Part shown: positions 29,701-36,277 of the stretch, piece after piece
How the letters are laid out: each line of letters opens with the position of its first letter
Position numbering within the stretch: the stretch's first letter is position 1
NCBI GenBank assembly: GCA_020846635.1
Contig: JADLDO010000006.1
Location: 1-64,000 of the forward strand
Origin: Caldilineaceae bacterium
GTDB taxonomy: Bacteria > Chloroflexota > Anaerolineae > Caldilineales > Caldilineaceae
Direction: 5' to 3'
Length of the DNA stretch: 64,000 nucleotides
Position numbers and translations under genes: made by a program
Notes under the pieces: model-generated
Seen by the model: only the letters and a program-made list of their open reading frames with translations
Told to the model about the DNA's origin: nothing
The model's database searches: none

Positions 29701-30637
29701 GCGTCGGGGTTGGCGTGGTAGGCGTCGCTTTCTTCTTCGAGAACTTGCTTTTGATCCAACTTCCCAATCCTTTGCGCTGAATCACGCCTAGTTTGGGAGC
29801 GCGCTGGACTGTAACGCCAGCGGGCATATTCCCCGCTGCCCCTTGCTGTACGACATGCGTTAATTCGTGTGCCAGCAGTCGTTTATCGTTTACTGAGCCA
29901 TTAGCACCCAGGTAAATGTGATTACGATGGGTGAAAGCTCTGGCGTCTATCTTGCGATTGAGTTGGTTAGATTCACTCCCCGTGTGGATACGAACGCCGC
30001 TGAAATCAGTCCCAAAGCGCGATTCCATAAAGGTGCGCGTAGCATCGGGGAGTGGATTTCCCCCTGTGCTGGAACGAATCTTATTCTCTTGCTCTCGGTC
30101 CAGGGCAAAGCCGGCAGCAGTGTCCTGCGGCTGATCTGTCTTGCGGTGGAGGGTAGTCGTTGGAGATTTCGCAGCGGAAGATGCAGTGGAGGATAAGGAT
30201 GTAATAGACTTAGCAAGCGGCACGCGCTGCATCGCCTCATCCTCCTCTTTGCGATTCACTTTGGATGACGGGGCAGGAGAACTCACCTGCGGTTGCGAAA
30301 GCACCTTTGCCGCAACGCGATCCGCCTCTTCCTCATAGTGATCTTTTGCCGGGCCAACCATCAATTTAGGTTGCAGGAGCAGCGATGGCCCTGGGGCAGG
30401 TTGCTGTTTGCCCAGCAGATCGGCGACTGCGTTGTTGCCGATTGTTCGTTGCAGATAGATCACCTGTGATGGCGAGAGGGCTGAAGGCTGTTGTGCTGCT
30501 CGCTGAACAACGATACCCGGATTGGTAGCCCCTGCAATTTCAGAGGCAGATTGCTCTAACCCAAGTCCCGCGCTTCCTGCGTTCTGTGGGGAGACGGTCT
30601 TTTCCGGTTTAGGGTTGATTTTATGGGATTCTGACAC
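26738..30637 (-). CDS. eCIS-associated ADP-ribosyltransferase toxin (DUF4157 plus ART)
   Basis: 1299 residues, starting with GTG behind GGGGTG. Residues 60-115 carry YLQRTIGNNAV and LMVGPAKDHYEEEADRVA, typical of eCIS cargo N-termini. The eCIS core domain (DUF4157) spans about 195-265, with FGTDFSGVRIHTG and the metallopeptidase-like LLAHELTHVVQQ (HELTH 257-261). A unique middle region (about 340-770) is basic, then mixed. An R-S-E ADP-ribosyltransferase follows: R785 in HVYRG, SAST (807-810), and E850-D-E852 followed by VVLPPGSSF. After acidic Ser/Glu linkers come two related modules (about 920-987 and 1001-1070) and a Trp-rich end. Known relatives are loaded into extracellular contractile injection systems. 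No sheath, tube or baseplate genes are in the window, so delivery is inferred. Confidence 0.88.
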   Translation of the reverse strand: MSESHKINPKPEKTVSPQNAGSAGLGLEQSASEIAGATNPGIVVQRAAQQPSALSPSQVIYLQRTIGNNAVADLLGKQQPAPGPSLLLQPKLMVGPAKDHYEEEADRVAAKVLSQPQVSSPAPSSKVNRKEEDEAMQRVPLAKSITSLSSTASSAAKSPTTTLHRKTDQPQDTAAGFALDREQENKIRSSTGGNPLPDATRTFMESRFGTDFSGVRIHTGSESNQLNRKIDARAFTHRNHIYLGANGSVNDKRLLAHELTHVVQQGAAGNMPAGVTVQRAPKLGVIQRKGLGSWIKSKFSKKKATPTTPTPTPSVTDTKDTNKSSGSDGQELADSVEYERRLGRYTYNHAKSESSTKGMLNKMISVTIGDLNKIDTEDGKQRDAVTNTFGSDNSTSAGQVGKKFEPVLEVLKQGNLREQLTALMNAMFGPFKEYLRTALKKGRWAELEAKGLDAKKLKRRKRQMIFTPGARDPYRNPYLKYDRKNKSSYQDFGDKMRTEVKGQSDRTVDELDQGPNPVGLSDREKALQFPGKQNNEISGERLKWVEGATNWQINENNPWVKEAKNSLKMPVVAGPSGTMTRMLQLWEWLNKPVPLADWRLAVLGWMLSSNDHTFHEMMIAATDYGLPYRPGRESYMDVAPLTVNELRSNVARDGLFPHELAFKRKFDSGGMKTIMEDDEIDNAEDDLEDKKSSEAGALSGPAAAAIKLYTSFGYLILNPVLRGGPQAEEMIKKAILEKDEMYQFQAGLKDGTLDIKQLIAEAREIIPMLESGLTMLPDWQGHVYRGSASNSKFAYMGKSFKFDKVGSASTDIQVAKDFADDFNTAKYKYILEMDVTAGKDLHTISEVANEDEVVLPPGSSFTITKRQKPTKTDPYYHIFMKQTGRGGAKLDLGERPTISNDVDDSSSYSESEDESEDEIVKDLVLLAYEQVGDSEVATTISQSMGYVVEDWGTVEDEDGWSEINHVTDAQTYFVKTDELKVFLDAVAGKKSTPVPVAKPQKKLKLYMNVVGDEGYMDFPVTNKSDIISYAPYDMEPGWSKVLFKGDEDDGALTYFGKTDEIKDFLGVVAPIEDEDSTSESGSESSSLSISGSSPVDKSAVTVETGLNPKNYPAGDHTITVNSFLKLPASEADDTPYHTAVELFPGEKLVVHVTDEMTKANGRGRIVFFSHTYFVPLRMLFGDEHSEDESEGFDDEESFLVSESGEHIPMGESDTTSQSSAKGVIKEFILPDKGPHMGTLNDKGGSAGTIRPPAKIGATGNTKTAAGDVMAEFVYEGNTYWCWLSWWSMYFGEEYPKAGA

Positions 30638-30688
30638 GCTTCACCCCTCATGATCGCATTTGTGCGTTGGGTATTACAAGGCTTGGTC

Positions 30689-30730
30689 ACTATCTGCTTG
30701 ATACTATCTGCTTGATACTATCTGCCGGAT
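30689..30730. repeat. Three tandem 14-bp repeats upstream of the toxin gene
   Basis: ACTATCTGCTTGAT is repeated at 30689-30702 and 30703-30716, with a third copy ending CCGGAT at 30717-30730. They lie 52-93 bp before the toxin start, in promoter position, so they may be regulator sites. Confidence 0.7.
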
Positions 30731-30951
30731 GAGGTATCCATCCTATGGTGAATCTGTTTTGTGAATCTAACTATAGGTCAGGCAGCAATTGCCTAATGCA
30801 GCGGCAAGAAGATGCCATGAGGATGCAACTTATAAAATATACACCGACTAGAGGCTTGTTTCAAGCGTGTAAGCTGTCAAAATGTCAGAATTTGCTTGCA
30901 AAATTGCGATGTTGTACGCTGCTGCATAGCGCAACGCTGCGTGGGGAACGA

Positions 30952-30984
30952 CAAAAAGCCACCGCAACATGCGCCGCGGTGGCT
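30952..30984 (-). terminator. Intrinsic terminator of rpsT
   Basis: On the minus strand a 9-bp stem (30976-30984 with 30957-30965) and 10-nt loop are followed by TTTTTG. It starts 26 bp after the rpsT stop. Confidence 0.88.
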
Positions 30985-31010
30985 GTATCATCTAGGGTTG
31001 GTTGGCGACC

Positions 31011-31271
31011 TTAGGCGGCTTTGTTAAGCGCCAGGTAGAGGCGACCCTTGCGACGGCTGGCGTTGTTGGCGTGGATCACGCCCTTCGAAGCTGCTCGGTC
31101 GAGTGCGCTCTCTGCCGCGCGAACCAGCTCTGCGGCATTGGGGTCGCCCGTGGCGATTGCTGCGCGCGCCTTCTTGATCGCAGTGCGGGCGCTGCCGCGG
31201 ACGATGCGGTTCTGTGCTTCGGCCTTGAGCCGTTGGCGATTGCGCTTTTCTGCCGACTTAATATTTGCCAT
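31011..31271 (-). CDS. rpsT: 30S ribosomal protein S20
   Basis: 86 residues, very basic and helical, starting with the family signature MANIKSAEKRNRQRLKAEAQNR and ending with GVIHANNASRRKGRLYLALNKAA. It binds 16S rRNA early in 30S assembly. It is a single-gene unit with a distant promoter (about 165-nt leader) and its own terminator. TGGAG lies upstream of ATG 31271. The long leader contains a small perfect hairpin (31355-31370), which leaves room for the autoregulation known for S20 in other bacteria. Confidence 0.96.
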   Translation of the reverse strand: MANIKSAEKRNRQRLKAEAQNRIVRGSARTAIKKARAAIATGDPNAAELVRAAESALDRAASKGVIHANNASRRKGRLYLALNKAA

Positions 31272-31354
31272 GCGTAATTGCTCCAGTTGTTCCTATCCCA
31301 GCGTACCGGGTCTGCTGCTCGGATGTTGCTCTTTGACTCATTACTTCCACGATA

Positions 31355-31370
31355 GATATCTTTAGATATC
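31355..31370. repeat. Short palindrome in the rpsT leader
   Basis: GATATC-TTTA-GATATC, a perfect 6-bp inverted repeat with 4-nt loop, 84-99 bp upstream of the rpsT start and inside the predicted leader RNA. Confidence 0.5.
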
Positions 31371-31442
31371 CAAAAACATCTAAATTACTCAGCCGAGCCA
31401 TCCCGATAACGATCCTGCCGGCTGTCATAGTCACAGCAAGCC

Positions 31443-31471
31443 AGTATAGCGTATGTGGGTGCAATTGTCGA
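31443..31471 (-). promoter_or_regulatory. Promoter of rpsT
   Basis: On the minus strand TCGACA (31466-31471), 17-bp spacer, TATACT (31443-31448). It predicts a leader of about 165 nt before rpsT. Confidence 0.6.
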
Positions 31472-31529
31472 ATTTGGAGTGGGCTGAAATCCAAGCGTAT
31501 TTGTAGGGTGTGGGTCGTGGTGTGAAAGA

Positions 31530-31572
31530 CCTTCCCGGAAGCGGCCCAGAGGGTTTCCTACTTCCGGGAAGG
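31530..31572. terminator. Hairpin downstream of the three-domain surface protein gene
   Basis: A perfect 12-bp inverted repeat (31530-31541 with 31561-31572), 19-nt loop, starting 14 bp after the stop of the gene at 31587. A short TCTTTC follows on the minus strand. Its arms resemble the hairpin after pyrG. Confidence 0.6.
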
Positions 31573-31586
31573 AGTACGATAGAGGG

Positions 31587-33884
31587 CTATTCGTTGAGTC
31601 GCCAGAGATTGAAGTTGTCGAAGATGGAGTGAGCTTCGGGGGTGGAGTAGGTTTCCACTGCTAGGGCGAGGGTACCAAACTCGACGTCGGCGTCGTCAAC
31701 CTGCGCGACGACCGTCCCGTTGATGGATAGGGCGATGGTGCTGCCTTCTGCCAAGACGCCGATGCGGTTGACCGCGCCTTCGCTGTCGTCCGCGACATCG
31801 CTCAGCGTCCATGCAACAAGGTCGCTATATTCGCCCTCTACGCGCTTTTGCAGTTGGAAATAGCCGATTTCGTCCACCACAAACTTGTAGAAGTTATCGG
31901 TATCATAGAGACGAAAGACGATGCCCGCTGCGTTTTCGCCTGTGAGCGTGACAAAGGAGGTGTCGAACTCGACATAAAAATCGGTGAAGTCGACGGCGAG
32001 TTCAGCATCCGGGTCGCCATAGTAGACGGACCAGATAATACGTTCCTCTGTATAGGCCTCGATATTGAAGGCGCGGCCTTCGTAGAAGTAGGAACCATGC
32101 TCATGCGGCACAGTATCCCACGCCCCATTGTCGCGGCGGAAGTCGTCGCTGATGTCTGGATCGCCGGCGACAATTTCCTCAATTCTCTGGGTGACTTCGC
32201 TAAAGTCCTGGTTGGCTGCTTCGTCTGTAGGCTCCGCAGTCGGTTCTGCGGTTGGTTCTTCAGTCGGCTCCGCTGTAGCTTCCTCCGTGGCTTCCTCTGT
32301 GGCAACAGGCGTTCCAAGTTCGATACTGCTCTCGTCCAAATCCCACAGACTGACATTGTCGAAATGCATAACCAGATCGACTTCGTCAAAGGTTCCCGCG
32401 GCCAGCGCCACGCTGCCCGATGGCGGGGCATCATTTTCGATCTCTGCCAGCACCTCTCCATTGGCAACCAGCAGATAGCTCTCGTCTCGCATCAAAAGCC
32501 CGATGCGGTTGGTGTTGTCCTGCCCGGATTGCAGAGCGGTTGTATCGCCCCAGGGCTGGACTTCTTCCCAACTATTGTTGGCTAACTGCCAAACGCTAAA
32601 ACGGTTGAGGTTGTTGATCGCAAAGAGGTAGAAGTTTTGGTTATCCTCATAGTTGAAGATAATGCCATACTCGGCGGCTTCTGTGGCGGATGCGAGTGTG
32701 GCATCTACCTCGACATAGTAATGCGTAGGCGCTTCGGGTAGCTCTGCCCAAGTGAGGACATTGGCCGTGTTAAAGGCGAATTCGAGCTGCCCATCGACCA
32801 CCTCATAGGTGACAGTATCGCTCTCGAAGAAGATCAGGTCCGTCGTCTCGTCGCTGAAATCGGCGCTGTAGAGAGGCGTCTCCGCTTGGATAGCTGTGAT
32901 GATGTCGCTGGGCGCAGTGCCGGTGATCGCTTCGGTGACTTCCGCTGTGGGTTCCGCAGTGGGCTCAACAGTAGGTTCTTCGGTCGGTTCCGGGGTTGCT
33001 TCGACTGTCGGTTCCTCGGTGGGTTCGGCTGTCGGTTCTTCCGTCGGTTCTTCCGTCGGTACAGGTGTGGGTTCGTCGGGAGCAAGCGCGGTTGGGGTGG
33101 ACTCCGCTTCTGGTGTCGCCGTGACTGTGCGGCTGGGGATGCGTACGGGCGCTTGTCGAACAGGCTCCTCTACGGGTTCGTCCAGGTTCCAGAGACGGAA
33201 GTTATCAAAGCCTAACTCGATGGGCGGTTCAGCAAAGACGCCAGCGTTCAAGGCAAGCCCTGTGCCGCTGAGGGTATCATCGCTGGCTTCGTCAATGATA
33301 AAGTCATTGATCAAGAGCGTAAATGAATCTCCCTCCGCCAAGAGCCCAAGCGTGTTGACCGCGCCCTCGCCGATCTCGATGGCATCAGACTCCTCCCAAT
33401 CGATGATGGGTGCCCACTCCCCGTTGTTATTGAGTTGCAGCGAATAGTAACCGTCGCTGCTGACGGCAAAGAGATAGTAGTTGTTGGCCTCATCAAAGCG
33501 AAAGAGAAAGCCGAATTGGTTGTCCAATGTCCCTTCGCGGTGAATGGAATCGACCTCTACATAGAAGTCATGCACCTCTGCATCCAGCATCGACCAGGCC
33601 AGGGTGTTTTCTTCTTCCACGGCAATGCGCAGCTCACTCGACCGGTAGTAGACAGAGGTCGTGCCTTCGAATGGGGTATCCCATAGGCCGGAATTTCTTG
33701 AGAAATCGTCTTCGATGTCCGCATCTTCGCTGCGTATATCAGCGATATAGTCGGCAACTTCATCCTGGCGGATGGGGGCTAGGGTGGCGAAAGAGGGAGC
33801 GGCATGTGCGGGGAGTACAGGCGCGGCCACCGACAGGAGTATGGTGCAGATCACGAGCCATGATAGATAGCGCAGGCGAAGCAT
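31587..33884 (-). CDS. Secreted three-domain beta-sandwich-like protein with Glu/Pro/Thr linkers
   Basis: 765 residues. A signal peptide (1-28, cut after AHA) is followed by three related domains of about 170 residues (roughly 55-235, 340-515 and 580-765). Each has the same landmarks: DDFSRNSGLWDT or equivalent near the start, DFYVEVD, a FGFLFRFDEANNYYLFAVSSD-type strand, a GLLAEGDSFTLLIN-type strand, and a final FDNFRLWNLDE. These look like concanavalin/LamG-type lectin folds of the kind found in carbohydrate-binding proteins. The linkers are long EPTEEPTAEPT tracts, as in cell-wall spacers. No sorting motif or C-terminal helix is seen, so it is probably secreted. AAGGAGA precedes ATG 33884. 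Confidence 0.8.
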   Translation of the reverse strand: MLRLRYLSWLVICTILLSVAAPVLPAHAAPSFATLAPIRQDEVADYIADIRSEDADIEDDFSRNSGLWDTPFEGTTSVYYRSSELRIAVEEENTLAWSMLDAEVHDFYVEVDSIHREGTLDNQFGFLFRFDEANNYYLFAVSSDGYYSLQLNNNGEWAPIIDWEESDAIEIGEGAVNTLGLLAEGDSFTLLINDFIIDEASDDTLSGTGLALNAGVFAEPPIELGFDNFRLWNLDEPVEEPVRQAPVRIPSRTVTATPEAESTPTALAPDEPTPVPTEEPTEEPTAEPTEEPTVEATPEPTEEPTVEPTAEPTAEVTEAITGTAPSDIITAIQAETPLYSADFSDETTDLIFFESDTVTYEVVDGQLEFAFNTANVLTWAELPEAPTHYYVEVDATLASATEAAEYGIIFNYEDNQNFYLFAINNLNRFSVWQLANNSWEEVQPWGDTTALQSGQDNTNRIGLLMRDESYLLVANGEVLAEIENDAPPSGSVALAAGTFDEVDLVMHFDNVSLWDLDESSIELGTPVATEEATEEATAEPTEEPTAEPTAEPTDEAANQDFSEVTQRIEEIVAGDPDISDDFRRDNGAWDTVPHEHGSYFYEGRAFNIEAYTEERIIWSVYYGDPDAELAVDFTDFYVEFDTSFVTLTGENAAGIVFRLYDTDNFYKFVVDEIGYFQLQKRVEGEYSDLVAWTLSDVADDSEGAVNRIGVLAEGSTIALSINGTVVAQVDDADVEFGTLALAVETYSTPEAHSIFDNFNLWRLNE
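32938..33063. repeat. Low-complexity coding repeat (EPTEEPT linker)
   Basis: Short imperfect GTCGGTTCC-type units, repeated in frame, encode the first Glu/Pro/Thr linker of the surface protein. A second, shorter tract lies around 32215-32300. Confidence 0.7.
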
Positions 33885-34032
33885 AAAGGTCTCCTTCTGG
33901 ATGTAGATAGTTCACAAAGGTGCAAGCGCAATGATTGATCTTTAGCTGCCTATCTCATGCAGCAGCAAGCCTTATTCCTGTGATGAGTATTTGCGATATG
34001 ATGGTGCGAAGTGTTTTGGTGAATTACCTTCT

Positions 34033-34070
34033 GGTGAGAGTAGTATAACCAGGTGAGAGGAGCAAATCAA
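34033..34070 (-). promoter_or_regulatory. Promoter with flanking direct repeats for the surface protein gene
   Basis: On the minus strand TTGATT (34065-34070), 17-bp spacer, TATACT (34042-34047). Two copies of GGTGAGAG (34033-34040 and 34052-34059) flank the -10 with starts 19 bp apart, a possible regulator site. The leader is about 150 nt. Confidence 0.55.
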
Positions 34071-34162
34071 GCTAATTTTCAGCCCTTTGCCGATCTCGCC
34101 ACCCCTATGGAAGAATCCAATGCATAGAGAATACGCTATTTTACCCATCAAGGAGCGATTGC

Positions 34163-35239
34163 ATGAGTGATATTCGCAATGATGCCACCGGTAGTGACGA
34201 CACCGGTAGTAACGCCACCGGCCCAACCAATCACGACGTTCGCCCGATCCAGATTGCTGTCGTGGGGGTGGGCAAGGTGGCTGTGCAGAACTATTTGCCC
34301 GCGCTGGTCAAGCACGATGATGTGCGCCTGCGCTATTACAACCGCACAGCCGAAAAAGCCATCGCCGCGGCCCAGCAATTTGGTGGAGAGGCCGCGGCTA
34401 CGCTCGATGATCTGATGGCAGGCAACCCGGATGCTGTGCTGGTCTTGACATCCGAAACGGCGCGCGCCGAAGTCATCGACAAGCTGCTGGCCTATCGACC
34501 CAAACGGCTCTTTTTCGAAAAACCGCTGGTCGCGGAGTTTGGGCAGGCAGCCGTAACAGAGGCGGATTTCTGGCGCGCGCGAGAGCTTTGGCAGCGCGCC
34601 GAAGCAGGATACACGGCAACGGCGATGGTCTTTAACTATCGCTTCTTTGAGCAGACGCAGAAGGCACGCGCGCTGATTTCTACGCTCGATTTGGGAGCGC
34701 CAGTCCATTTTAGCGGCTTGGTACATTATGCCTGTTGGAGCCATGCCATTGATCTGGTCTTGGATTTTATGGGGCCCGCGGCGACCCTCAGCGCGCTGGC
34801 GGATTTGCGCGTGGGGCCTTGCATGGGCAGCGAGGCAGTACAGAGCGTGAGTGTGGCGGCGCGCATGGAGAATGAGGCGACGGGCACGCTGATCGGCACC
34901 TGTGGCATGGATTTCAAGATGCCGCTCTATGAGTTGACCCTAGCCTTCGCCAACGGGCGCGTGCATATGCGTGATCTGGATGGCGATTTGGAGCTGCTTG
35001 ACTATCGCACGCGCCGCCATGAGCTTCATGCGCTGCCGCGCGATGTCTCGCGCTGGGATCAATATCGCGCCTCGTTTGGCAAGTCGGTTGATGCGTACCT
35101 GGCTTCGATCCGCGTCGGGACAACGCCTCCTGTGCCGGGGATCGCAGGGGTACGCGAATTGCAGTTCGAGGCAGGGATCAAGCGTTCGCTGGCAGAGGGG
35201 CGACCTGTGAATTTAGCAGAGGAGCTGCCGCTGGGGTGA
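34163..35239 (+). CDS. Gfo/Idh/MocA-family oxidoreductase
   Basis: 358 residues. After a polar N-terminal extension of about 26 residues encoded by ACCGGTAGT-like repeats, the Rossmann domain begins IQIAVVGVGKVAVQNYLPAL. FFEKPLVAEF matches the catalytic EKP motif of the family. The C-terminal sheet domain follows, with HYACWSHAIDLVLDFMG holding the conserved His-Asp region. Such enzymes oxidise or reduce sugars and inositols with NAD(P). The substrate is unknown. AAGGAG lies 7 bp before ATG 34163. The gene is alone between divergent and convergent neighbours. Confidence 0.85.
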   Translation: MSDIRNDATGSDDTGSNATGPTNHDVRPIQIAVVGVGKVAVQNYLPALVKHDDVRLRYYNRTAEKAIAAAQQFGGEAAATLDDLMAGNPDAVLVLTSETARAEVIDKLLAYRPKRLFFEKPLVAEFGQAAVTEADFWRARELWQRAEAGYTATAMVFNYRFFEQTQKARALISTLDLGAPVHFSGLVHYACWSHAIDLVLDFMGPAATLSALADLRVGPCMGSEAVQSVSVAARMENEATGTLIGTCGMDFKMPLYELTLAFANGRVHMRDLDGDLELLDYRTRRHELHALPRDVSRWDQYRASFGKSVDAYLASIRVGTTPPVPGIAGVRELQFEAGIKRSLAEGRPVNLAEELPLG

Positions 35240-35247
35240 TCCTCTGC

Positions 35248-35269
35248 GCGAGACACAGAATTGTCTCGC
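35248..35269. terminator. Inverted repeat between convergent genes
   Basis: GCGAGACA/TGTCTCGC (35248-35255 and 35262-35269), 6-nt loop, just after the oxidoreductase stop and before the end of the DUF2085 gene. There is no T tract, so factor-independent termination is uncertain. Confidence 0.4.
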
Positions 35270-35303
35270 TAGAGACGCAGGACCGCGGAGAAAGAAAAGC
35301 TGT

Positions 35304-36008
35304 TTAGGGCGCGGTAGCGGAGTTGGGGCGTGATTCGGTTTCGATCACCTCTTGCATGGCGTCTTCGACGTAGGGGTAGGCCAGCCAGACAGAGGCAAGG
35401 CCGAAGAGTGCGCCGGTGACGGTTCGCAGCCACCAGTTGCTCTCGCGCAATCCCACTAGTTGCGATAGGCCATCAACAGCGATGGGAATCAGGAAAAGGG
35501 CATAGACTTTGAGGCTGGGGGCGCGCACTTTTCCTCGCCGGCGCAGGAGAGCAAAGACCAACCCGCCGAGAGCAACGGAGCCATAGATGGCGATGTCCCG
35601 TTCACAGAGGGCCACTTTGTAGCCGATCTGCGGGTTGCCGATGAAGGAACGAAAGAGAAAGAGGTTGGATGCATCGGGCGCGCCCGCCGCCATCAACGCT
35701 TCTGCCTGGGGTACAGGGGATTCGCCAAACAAGAAATAGCTGTGGTCGGGCAGTTGGTGGCAGGTGAAGGAATAGAGGCCATAGATGGCGCGCGCGGGGG
35801 TCATATAGCCTGCTTGCATCAAGATCGGCGCGATAAAGGGCAGGATCACATAGAGCGCCCAGGCTGTGTTAAAGAGCGCCAGCCAGTGGCGTGCAATCCA
35901 CAGGACGAGACGGTTGGCCGCGTCCGCCAGAGCAGAGGGGGGCGTCGGTGGCTGTGTTGGTGGCTGTATGGATGATGGTGCCGGTGGGCGTGCGTTGGGC
36001 GAAGTCAT
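35304..36008 (-). CDS. DUF2085 membrane protein
   Basis: 234 residues. After a Pro-rich cytoplasmic start (about 1-25) there are four or five membrane helices. The family signature FTCHQLPDHSYFLFG is clear, as is VALCERDIAIYGSVALGGL, which supplies the second conserved Cys. The paired Cys-His and Cys-Glu/Arg motifs near the membrane suggest metal or redox binding, but the function of the family is unknown to me. It lies 6 bp after the glutaredoxin-like gene and closes the haem/thiol operon. Confidence 0.85.
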   Translation of the reverse strand: MTSPNARPPAPSSIQPPTQPPTPPSALADAANRLVLWIARHWLALFNTAWALYVILPFIAPILMQAGYMTPARAIYGLYSFTCHQLPDHSYFLFGESPVPQAEALMAAGAPDASNLFLFRSFIGNPQIGYKVALCERDIAIYGSVALGGLVFALLRRRGKVRAPSLKVYALFLIPIAVDGLSQLVGLRESNWWLRTVTGALFGLASVWLAYPYVEDAMQEVIETESRPNSATAP

Positions 36009-36014
36009 GGCGAT

Positions 36015-36269
36015 TTAGGCAGAGGCATTGTCGCGCGCCGCGGCGATCAACCGTTGGCGCATTTGTAGTAGATCGTGCGGCGGGTTGTAGAGTACCCCGG
36101 CGATCTCTACGACAGGGATGAGGTATTGAAACTGTGCCTTTAGGGCAGGATCGTCATTGATATTGTGGCTGATGACCGTGAAATCCAGCTCACGCTGCAA
36201 CCAGGCTAGATCATCCATCAGGGTGTCGCATAATGAACAGTTGGGCTTGCTATAGACTGTTATCTGCAT
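36015..36269 (-). CDS. Glutaredoxin-like protein
   Basis: 84 residues with the thioredoxin fold: start MQITVYSKPNCSLCDTLMDDL with a CSLC redox pair at 11-14, and the cis-proline segment LIPVVEIAG. It belongs to the small glutaredoxin-like/DUF836 group. It sits 8 bp downstream of ccdA and immediately upstream of the DUF2085 gene. A role in moving reducing power or in cytochrome c maturation is plausible from context; it has no signal peptide, so it acts on the cytoplasmic side. Confidence 0.85.
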   Translation of the reverse strand: MQITVYSKPNCSLCDTLMDDLAWLQRELDFTVISHNINDDPALKAQFQYLIPVVEIAGVLYNPPHDLLQMRQRLIAAARDNASA

Positions 36270-36277
36270 GGCGCACG

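Noticed and set aside
26738..30637. Part of a complete eCIS or phage-tail gene cluster in this window
   Set aside because: No sheath, tube, spike, baseplate or ClpV/AAA+ assembly gene is found on either side; neighbours are nth and rpsT.
32938..33063. CRISPR-like array
   Set aside because: Units are 9-15 bp, in frame, imperfect and without unique spacers; they encode a Glu/Pro/Thr protein linker.
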